Below are positions 50,725-59,100 of a DNA stretch of 64,000 nucleotides, in pieces; position 1 is the stretch's first letter, and the number at the start of each line of letters is the position of its first letter. The position numbers were made by a program, and so were the translations under genes. Below the pieces are notes generated by a model. The model was not told the origin of the DNA. It saw only the letters and a program-made list of their open reading frames with translations, and did not search any database. The stretch is from Tritrichomonas musculus (taxonomy: Eukaryota; Parabasalia; Tritrichomonadida; Tritrichomonadidae): assembly GCA_039105265.1 (NCBI GenBank), contig JAPFFF010000009.1, positions 5,580,001 through 5,644,000 on the forward strand. Direction: 5' to 3'.

Positions 50725-50751
50725 TTTCCGTAGGAAACTTTGCTTTGCAAA
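50725..50751. repeat. paired-hairpin cassette D
   Basis: TTTCC-GTA-GGAAA (50725-50737), one C, then TTTGC-TTT-GCAAA (50739-50751). Both stems have five perfect pairs and 3-base loops. It is nearly identical to cassette B, 3.9 kb away. Confidence 0.8.
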
Positions 50752-52100
50752 TTCTTATCTGGAATTTCGAAAATACCTCCAATCTCAAGTGTTAACTTAA
50801 ATGGTTTATATTCATTCTCATACACAACATTCTCAAGAAATCTGAATATATCTTCAAGCTTATGAATCTTATTAAGATAATACACTACAATTGGATCTTT
50901 ATCTTTTTCTATAATTTTCTCAACTATTTCAGAATCATTTGGATACTTACGTCTAGTTTCTTCCAATACTGCTAATGCTTTCTGCTCATCATGTGGTTGG
51001 TTAACCATTAAATTCTCAATATCAATGTTTTCAAATTCATGACCATGCTTTTCAAAATATTCTAGCAATTCTTGATTCTCTTTCTCGAACAATATTTGAG
51101 AATAAGATTTCCAATCAGATGGTATTGGATTAAGTTTAGGAAGTGGCTTACGTAAATCATCAAACATTCTTTTATAATTCTCTTTTACTGTAATTGCTTG
51201 ACGCTTATTCTTGCGATCATTTTCAAACTTATCTTGAACATTCATTCTCTTAAATACATCTAATGGATCTTTGACTTTAAATTCATCACGATCAAATTTC
51301 TTGAAATATTCATCATCTTCTCTTTTAATCTTTTCATTTTTACGGTCTTTTTCAAACTTATCTTTAGCATTCTTTCTCTTAAATTCATCTAATAGATCTT
51401 TGACTATAAATTGGTCACGATTAAAATTCTTGAAATATTCATCATCTTCCCTCTTAGCATTATATCCCTTAGCGAACCAATACATATGATTATATGAATC
51501 ATCTCCATCATAATCCATTTCAATAAGTTTGTCAATAATTTTATCAGTGAGATTTGAATTAACTGCATTCTTGACTCTTTCATATTCTGGATTAGATTGC
51601 TTGATTTTCATGCCTCTAGCAATCCCAAATCTATCTTTAACTGAATTCACAATATCATCAATTTCATTTTCATTCACATTAAGCATTAATGTTGATTGCT
51701 TCAAATCACGGAATGTAACTTCTTTTGCATCAAAGGCAACATTATCTGCTAGCTTTGTCATTCTTTGATCTTCAATTAAAAAATTATTTGATAACAAATT
51801 TTTCGATAACTTTTCATTTTATAATCTTTATCAAAATCATTTACGAATAAATTGAGATCATAAAATGGGGCTTAAATCATTTGGTATCAATGAAATAGAG
51901 TTTGCCACCAAAATTGTGGAAATCAAAATGGGTCCAAATTTGAAAACTGTGTTTTGAGCATACTTTGATCATTGACCCATGGAGGGTAGTACACGAACCC
52001 CCATTTCACCAGGTCTGACCCCATGAAAACCCAGGATTTGAGTGGGTCTGGAGCGATTTTGTATATCACCCGACTCTCCCCCATCCATTATCTCTATACT

Positions 52101-52464
52101 CACAAAAAAAATGAGGAAATTCATTCAAATCTTATTAAACTGCCGTTTTCTAGGAATTGGTGAGATGTTAAATACAAAATATTTTCAATTAATGGAGTAG
52201 TATAGTATAGGCGGTGTCTCATACTTCGCCACCGCCTACACTGCTCGCCACCAAGCTCAGGTACACCTTCGCTTGGGCCTCGCTACCCGGCCAAATACCC
52301 TCTGAAAACCTATCGTAAGTACACACTCTCTACTTTCACTATTCTGCCAATGTCATTTCCAAGGTATGGAGTAGTTTTTGAGCTTTCTAATGGTGTTTTT
52401 TGAATTCTACACCCGAAAATACGGTATTTCTTGTATAGGCACGGCCCAAAAATAGATAATATTT
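52101..52464. other. gap between the two Maverick-type elements
   Basis: About 95 bases of ordinary AT-rich sequence follow the polB-only element. Then a short tandem AGTATAGTATAG starts at about 52197. Next come two GC-rich hairpins, TAGGCGGTG/CACCGCCTA (52208-52216/52230-52238) and CCAAGC/GCTTGG (52251-52256/52271-52276). The latter encloses AGGT-AC-ACCT. The remainder leads to the 3' end of the first gene of the second element. Confidence 0.6.
52208..52276. repeat. two GC-rich hairpins at the element boundary
   Basis: First stem: 9 pairs, TAGGCGGTG with CACCGCCTA, 13-base loop. Second: CCAAGC with GCTTGG, with a symmetric TC/TC internal loop and an inner AGGT-AC-ACCT stem. The block stands out as the most GC-rich non-coding stretch of the right half. 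Confidence 0.6.
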
Positions 52465-55400
52465 TTACAAATCTGGAAATTCAATTTTATTTTCGATGAC
52501 TTGTAATGTTGTATCTTCAACAACACAATTGATTCCTATGATGTGATTCAACTTCAAATAATAAGGAAATGGATGATTCAAATTATCGGTATAATAAATG
52601 ACTTCTATCGTATAATGACTTGAACCATCATAAGTAACAACTGTCCAAGTTCCATTCTCATTTCGTAATCCAATTCGTCCATCAGGCAGATCCTCGAAAT
52701 AAACAGCAAGGTTCAAAAATCCACTATTTGCAATTTCTTTTTGAAAATGAATGAAAGTATATGTATCAAATTCTTCTTGAGTGTAATCATTATCTGTTAT
52801 TAATCGATGTTCAGTCACTATTTTACAATTCGCTATAGCGGTCTTTAATGATTCGTTCTCATGCAGTAGATTTGATATCTGACTGTTCATTGTTACGATT
52901 TTAGTAACATTATCACCTACTAACTTGGCTAGATCTTGATGAGATTTAGCATATTTATTCAACTCGCTCTTCAACGCATATCCATCGAGATCATCTATAG
53001 TAGCATAATTGGTCAAATCAACAGGTTCAGGGATTTCACTTTTCAATGCTATTTGATCTTGCTTCAATATTTTTTCCGCTAATATTAATTTGGTATCAAA
53101 AGAGTCTTCCCCATTATCGATGTAAAAGCATTGACCAAATCTATCGCTTTTATAATAGGTCAAGTTATAGGTTGTTCCATCAATTTCAACATCGACATTA
53201 ACTCCATCTTCAGTAATAACACCATCATAGTCAAACAAATAATCAAACTCTTTTACAAAGCCATCGTTATTTGATATTGTTCCAACAAGGTGAATTCCAC
53301 TAGTCAATGTTATTTTGACTTCCCACGATCCTGAATTATCTTGGACATTTTCAAAAGGCACATCGACAGCATCTTTGTATATCAAATCATTTTTGCTTCG
53401 ATATTTATTATCTGCTTCTTCTTTCGTATACAGGTTATCCATATTAACCATATTATTTTTTAATTCATCTAATGCTTCATTTACTTCATCAACAGTTGGG
53501 AATTCATTTAATGTAGTAGCTAGAGCTGTATCATTCTTTTCTATCTGCTCATGTAATGTATCTATCTTCTTATGTAAAGCATCTATATCACAAGTATAGG
53601 CTAAATCATTTGGGGTAAATTCCATTCTTCTTTTTGCTGTATTTTCTTTGATGCTGATTCCACCAACCCTATGTTTATTTGGGTTTGATATAACAAATGT
53701 TTTGTCATTCATAGTGCAGCTAGGAAAATCAGTTGTTCCTTGGTAATTAATTGTTCCACCAGTAATATTAATAGTAACTATATTCTCTTCATAATCAACA
53801 TCATTGTATTCACTAACTTTTTGGACCAAAAATCGTGCTTTGATTATTCCATCTGTGATAACATCTTCAGCCTCCAAATGAACCTCGCCATTGACATATT
53901 TACCAACAACATCTATTATGTCATCTCTAACCAAATCTGTTGATGACACACTCTTCTCTACAGTAGTCGCTAATGTTTTTATCATTGGTTTCATCGTATG
54001 ACGGAATCTCTTACACATATCTATTGTTGATGTTAATGTCATGGCTACTTTAGACGGATCATCAAGTTCATCAGTAAAGTTTATTTCATTAACAGGTACA
54101 TACTCCTCATCGCACCAAGCTATTATTGCATTTAATTTATCTTTGTCTGTTGATTTTGCTGTTGATCTTAATAATGATCTCTGAATTGGAATAGATACCA
54201 TATCACCAAAGAATACATCAGCTCCAATATCAGGTAGTTCGTCAGTGAGCTTACCAGCAATATCTTCTACAACATTTGTACCAACATCAGACACCTTGGT
54301 TACAGTATTTATTAATTCCCTACCCCCAGTTTGTGCTGCTTTAGATGCAAATGATAATGCTTTACCAGCAACACCTATACCAGTAGCACCTAATACACAA
54401 CCAACAGCACCTAAAGCAATACCTATGTTAGCTTTCATATCTACCTTATCCACTTCTTTTTGTAAATATTTTGTCTTCGCTGCTTGTTCTGCCATCTCTG
54501 AGTTCAATGTCTCTACATTGTTCTTTATATCTTTCACGTCATAAGAAACCACATCAACAGTATTTGTAACCATGTTTAGATCTGATCGCATAGTCATAAT
54601 GTTATCAGCTGTAATTATCTTCGAAGAAGTAATATTGAAGTCCGTATACAAAGTTGTGGCTGCATCTGGTCTTGGAGTAATCTCATAAAATTGTTGTTGA
54701 ATAATGTACTTAAAAGCATTTGTTGTTGGATCCCAGTTAACTTCTTCTATAGGATCCGTGTACTGTTGACGTAAATAGAGTTCGATATCTCTAGTCGCGA
54801 TGTTAATGTTACTGCTGGACCAATAATAGTTAATTTTTTCAATACTATCTAATTCAGCAATCAAATCTATGTCGTACCCATAATGTTCGTTCTTATGTAG
54901 TTCATCCCATCTAAAAGTAAGCCTGTTACTCGCTCCATCAAGTGACATATCGTAAACAATTTTGTCTATACGGTTCAACAACGACTCTACCTCTTCTTTA
55001 TTACTGTTTTGGATCTGTAATTGTAGCGGTAAATAATCGTATCCTTCTTTAGTATATATCTCTACTGTTGAATCACATCTATCTATTTCTATGCTATGTG
55101 CAGAACCATTTGCCTCTGTACCATCTTTGAACAACAACTTTGTAGTGCCATTGGCGAACATCACTTTCATGAAATTTTCATTAGTATCATCCAACAACAT
55201 CTTATTCCATTCACTACGTTTGCATCTGACATAGCATCCACTTGCTCCATAATTATTTTTGTTTACACGAAGATATTGCTTACTGCTCTCTATTTTCCCA
55301 TTGCTACGTCCTTGCATGTTCTCTCCAACCCATTTTGTTCCATCCCATATTAGGCTCCATCTATTACCAAAACAGTGTTCAGTAAATGTAAAATTAAGGT

Positions 55401-56124
55401 TAATGGGTATTGTATAATCATTTGGAATTCGATATATCATCTTGTAGTAATCAACTGAGTCGACATTCACTGTAGTTACGACACTTGGTTTATAAAAGTA
55501 ATGAACATCTGATTCATACAACTGAAGAGCATTACGCGCATCTATTACATCACACTTGACTACTGGCTTCTTCGCAACCATCGAGTCTTGCTTTAGTAAG
55601 TACTGTATCGATAGCTCCCCATTCATGTATAATGAATATGGATTCACACCGAGTCTAGTATCAAATGCTATAAAGAACTCAGGGCCGAATGTAGTCCAAT
55701 GTGTGACCATACATTTAAGATCAGTACGACATGTAATACACGGACCTTTTGCTTGATGATTTTCAACGTATGCAGTAAATTCTTTCACTAGATTGCCTTC
55801 ATAATCGTATATCACTTCTTTCCTAAGTATGAATTTGAATACGACAGTTACGTCAGGAGCAGCTATTATCTTATTTAGTACGTCATTTGACATATTAATT
55901 TTCAGGATGTTGTAGTTAGCCATCGACAGTGATTCATCTTTATAGGCTGTTATGTTCTCATTTTTGATTTCATATTCAGGATAACCTTCTACTTCTTCAA
56001 ACCAGCTTCCTCCTTGTACATATCCATCCAAATCACTCAGCGTTAATAATTCACTTCCTTTCCTAGTAGCATCTCCTACCTTAAATTGTATGTCTCCAAT
56101 GAATTTTGTTGTCGTCTCGTCCAT
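52465..56124 (-). CDS. large fibre-like structural protein of the second element
   Basis: 1219 residues. The first 530 are beta-rich with no recognised fold. About 565-605 is a Gly/Ala-rich hydrophobic stretch (IGIALGAVGCVLGATGIGVAGKAL) able to span or insert in a membrane. After about 850 come coiled-coil and fibre-like segments: LHKKIDTLHEQIEKND, YTKEEADNKYRSK and YATIDDLDGYALKSELNKYA. The last two are the type of short motif that recurs in trimeric phage tail fibres. The protein shares several blocks with its larger neighbour (FGNRWSLIWDGTKW; SSKIITADNIMTMRSDLN), so the two are paralogues. Likely a virion surface or attachment protein; that is inference. The frame looks whole. The two genes are 27 bases apart on the same strand. 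Confidence 0.6.
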   Translation of the reverse strand: MDETTTKFIGDIQFKVGDATRKGSELLTLSDLDGYVQGGSWFEEVEGYPEYEIKNENITAYKDESLSMANYNILKINMSNDVLNKIIAAPDVTVVFKFILRKEVIYDYEGNLVKEFTAYVENHQAKGPCITCRTDLKCMVTHWTTFGPEFFIAFDTRLGVNPYSLYMNGELSIQYLLKQDSMVAKKPVVKCDVIDARNALQLYESDVHYFYKPSVVTTVNVDSVDYYKMIYRIPNDYTIPINLNFTFTEHCFGNRWSLIWDGTKWVGENMQGRSNGKIESSKQYLRVNKNNYGASGCYVRCKRSEWNKMLLDDTNENFMKVMFANGTTKLLFKDGTEANGSAHSIEIDRCDSTVEIYTKEGYDYLPLQLQIQNSNKEEVESLLNRIDKIVYDMSLDGASNRLTFRWDELHKNEHYGYDIDLIAELDSIEKINYYWSSSNINIATRDIELYLRQQYTDPIEEVNWDPTTNAFKYIIQQQFYEITPRPDAATTLYTDFNITSSKIITADNIMTMRSDLNMVTNTVDVVSYDVKDIKNNVETLNSEMAEQAAKTKYLQKEVDKVDMKANIGIALGAVGCVLGATGIGVAGKALSFASKAAQTGGRELINTVTKVSDVGTNVVEDIAGKLTDELPDIGADVFFGDMVSIPIQRSLLRSTAKSTDKDKLNAIIAWCDEEYVPVNEINFTDELDDPSKVAMTLTSTIDMCKRFRHTMKPMIKTLATTVEKSVSSTDLVRDDIIDVVGKYVNGEVHLEAEDVITDGIIKARFLVQKVSEYNDVDYEENIVTINITGGTINYQGTTDFPSCTMNDKTFVISNPNKHRVGGISIKENTAKRRMEFTPNDLAYTCDIDALHKKIDTLHEQIEKNDTALATTLNEFPTVDEVNEALDELKNNMVNMDNLYTKEEADNKYRSKNDLIYKDAVDVPFENVQDNSGSWEVKITLTSGIHLVGTISNNDGFVKEFDYLFDYDGVITEDGVNVDVEIDGTTYNLTYYKSDRFGQCFYIDNGEDSFDTKLILAEKILKQDQIALKSEIPEPVDLTNYATIDDLDGYALKSELNKYAKSHQDLAKLVGDNVTKIVTMNSQISNLLHENESLKTAIANCKIVTEHRLITDNDYTQEEFDTYTFIHFQKEIANSGFLNLAVYFEDLPDGRIGLRNENGTWTVVTYDGSSHYTIEVIYYTDNLNHPFPYYLKLNHIIGINCVVEDTTLQVIENKIEFPDL

Positions 56125-56151
56125 TTAAGTCCAAAAAAATAATTCTCTATT

Positions 56152-59100
56152 CTACTCTATATTTGCGCACTTCTTCTCTAATGTAGCAAGTCTTGTCTCA
56201 AGAGTATCAATATATGCATCCTTCTGGTCTATCATTTCCTTCACTTCTGCTTTAGTAATATAAGCAGTCATATCTATATCTTCTAATGGATGCTTAGTAT
56301 TATCTAGTTCTTTTATTTTCTCGCACATGAATGCTATTGTACCCTTTAAAGTATCGCGATATGTCTTTGCAATATTAATACATGTATCAAATGAAACCAT
56401 CATCTTATCAGCATCCTTCATTGTTATTTCAAGTTCAGGTTCATCATCTGTTTCTTCATGATATGCCCATGCAAGAATCTTTTCTAATACATCTTCCTCT
56501 GCTAATGTCTCTGGGTTATCATTACGACGGAACCAACTTGGAATATTAAATAATCCTATTCTATTTGCTACATATGCTTCTGCTGCTACTCCTGCTATAG
56601 CTGCTGCATCACCAGGATGATGTCTAACAAACTGCCATTGACCATGTAAGAACCTTCTAGCAACATAACCTACTGCTCCCATAATAACCTGGGTAGTTGC
56701 ACTTATAACACCATCTTGTTGGTACATTTCTATCACTCCATTCACAATATTAATTACATGTAGTCTTCTTCTATCTATTGTAGCAACTACATTTCCATTA
56801 TATAGTACTTGTGTTATTTCTTCACCAGTTGTTTCATCTAATGTGTCATTAAAAGCTAAAAGATTACCATGAGAATAAATATTATCCATTAGTTCTCCTC
56901 TTTGTTCATCACTCATTTGTTCTATCATTCTTGCTGTTATTGCTGGTGTTGTTCCTGGTACTGTCCAAGTATCTGTTGTGGCAACAAGGTCATAATGCTG
57001 ATATCTAACTCCATTTGCATTGACTTCTATTTGTGAATTTATTCCAACAAATCGTACTTGACCTCCACTAATATTTGCTGTTGTTGGAGCAGAATAATCA
57101 ATAGTAGCAACAATTGGGTCAATAGTCTCTCCTCTATGGTCAATAATATTTATCCATGCCTCCATTGTTTGGTCATTCAAGTAAGGTTCTAAACCAATAT
57201 CTCCATTTTGTACAAATGGTAAATTTAGTCTATCTTGCATAGATAATTGTTCAATATCTCTCGCTGTGTATGTTGTTCCTTCCCATTCTATTGACCAATT
57301 GTTATCAGTAGCTCTATGTATTCTATCTGTCATCTCAATATCAGCTGGTCTTATTAGAGTCCTTCGTTGAAATACATTATTATGGATAATGAGTTGGTCA
57401 TTATAAAACAAATCATATACATTAAACCACTCTCTTCCATGATATTGGATACGTAAGATATCAGGATGATTAGCAACTAATGCATTTCGTTCTTCTCTTG
57501 TCATATCTGCAATATCTTCTAAGGTATACTGAGTTCCAGCAATATCAATAACAGGAACTTGATTCCTAAGTGCAATCGTAGTTGAAGCTGTATTTGTCAT
57601 TGTAGTCTGTGGTACAGTTATATCTGTTCGAATCTCATCTGTTTCATCTGTAACAACTTGTGGCTGAACTTCTCTATGAGTTCTCACTAATGATTGTTCA
57701 GTGGTTGTGATAGTATTAGTTGCATTATCAGTATCATTATCAGTTATTGTAATCGAGGATGAATTAATGTTTAATGTCTCAGTCCCATTTGTATCTGGTC
57801 TATTCCTAAAGAAGTGTAAGACATTCGAACCAAGTGTAGCAATAGCATTTCCTAACTGAGTTAGCGCGTGTGTTGTCGAAAGGACAACCTGTGTAGCTGA
57901 GAATGTTGAAATAGCTCCAGCAATAGGATTTTGAACAGTTGTTGTTATTGGTAAAAATCTTTCCATTGTCATCTTATCAGCCTTCAAATCAACATTCACC
58001 AAAAACTTACCTTGAAAGCCACTACCTCCATCACCTGGATAACCACCACCTCCACCTCCTCCACCATTTCCTCCTGGGCCTGCTGGGAATGGTGTTGTTT
58101 GATATGTATTAATATTTACTGAGTTGTTTGCCATCTTTAATGTTGATAGCGCACCTGCAAGTGCAAGACCCATACCAACTATGCTTAATACGGTATCAGC
58201 TACAGATAGTACATCCCTTAAAGTCTTTGTATATTCATTATATACTGCTTGAATTCTTTCTTTTTCAACTAGGTTATCAACAATTTGCTTTAACAAAAGA
58301 TATTCGTAACCTAAAGTATCAACAGTACCACCAACCACATTTAAGTCTCTTCTCATTGTCATGATATTATCAGCCCATATAATCTTTGATGAATATATAT
58401 TTAAATCTGTTGATATGGTCGAACAGTTTCTTGGGTCTGGCTCAACTTCATAAAATTGCTGACGAATAATTACGTCAAATGGATTAATGTTTAAACCTTC
58501 TTGATTAAAAAATTCTTTGTTGATGTATATTCGAATATTTTTATGGTTGAATCCTTCAATAATTTTAACCGAATGTCTTTTTGTTCGATAATATTTAAAT
58601 AGTTCAATACATGGATTATCTCCATACACATTCATTAAACCAGTTAATACTGCTCCACTTGCAAGATTGCAATCCCATTGTAAAGTTGTTATTTCTCCAT
58701 TAATATCTAAATCAACAATGACATATAGACCATTTGTTGCAATAACTTCATCTGGTTTACCCACCATAATATAAGCTCTATCCAAAGTAGCACCATTTTC
58801 ATTAAATTTCTCAAAGCTATAATCATTAGTATGTGCTGTTATATTTTTCTTAGCCTCTGTTCCATCTGTCTTAATAACCCTCCAATTCGTGAGATATGGG
58901 TAAAGTATTTCTGCAAAATTAAGTGATGAGTGGTCATCAGGCATATCTGGGTAAACAGTTTCTTTAAGCAATTTAGACATTATATCAGTATGTTTCACAA
59001 TAAACTCGATTGTACCTGTTTTATTTTTCGACTTGAACAATTTAGGTAAAATATTATTAACACAATTATCTCCCATCCATGAATGACCATCCCATGTTAA

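Larger units (their letters stand above)
46855..51761 (-). pseudogene. protein-primed DNA polymerase B remnant (Maverick type)
   Basis: Remnant of one long family-B, protein-primed DNA polymerase gene, reading leftward from an ATG at 51761 in the right inverted end. The N-terminal part is charged and helical, with a domain around DGLCWYRFLAIYL that recalls OTU-like or other N-terminal domains of Maverick polymerases. The middle carries exonuclease-type sequence and a Cys-x2-Cys-like HNH/zinc segment (CHLCGEHFSW...CEICNK). The C-terminal part has the polymerase motifs: GIDFNSLYPSAF (motif A), KNSMNGSYGYDG (motif B) and EGDTDSAYFA (motif C). The gene is broken, about three times, so it is treated as a fossil. 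Mavericks use this enzyme to copy themselves. It carries at least three hairpin cassettes. Confidence 0.85.
45173..52095. mobile_element. 6.9-kb Maverick/Polinton-like fossil, polB only
   Basis: The inverted ends begin AGAGATAATGGATGGGGG and stay identical for about 35 bases (45173 onward; complement ending at 52095). They are flanked by a 5-base target duplication, ATACT, at 45168-45172 and 52096-52100. Ends starting with AG and 5-6-base duplications are typical of Mavericks/Polintons. Similarity resumes at the inner edge of each end (45571-45629 and 51757-51815). The cargo is a family-B DNA polymerase gene on the minus strand plus two small reading frames. No integrase, protease, packaging ATPase or capsid protein is recognisable, and the size is less than half that of a typical member. 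The polymerase gene is broken, about three times. The exact duplication suggests moderate or recent age. Confidence 0.75.

Noticed and set aside
45173-52095. The 6.9-kb element as part of the neighbouring larger Maverick
   Set aside because: It has its own inverted ends and target duplication, and about 100 bases separate it from the start of the next element.
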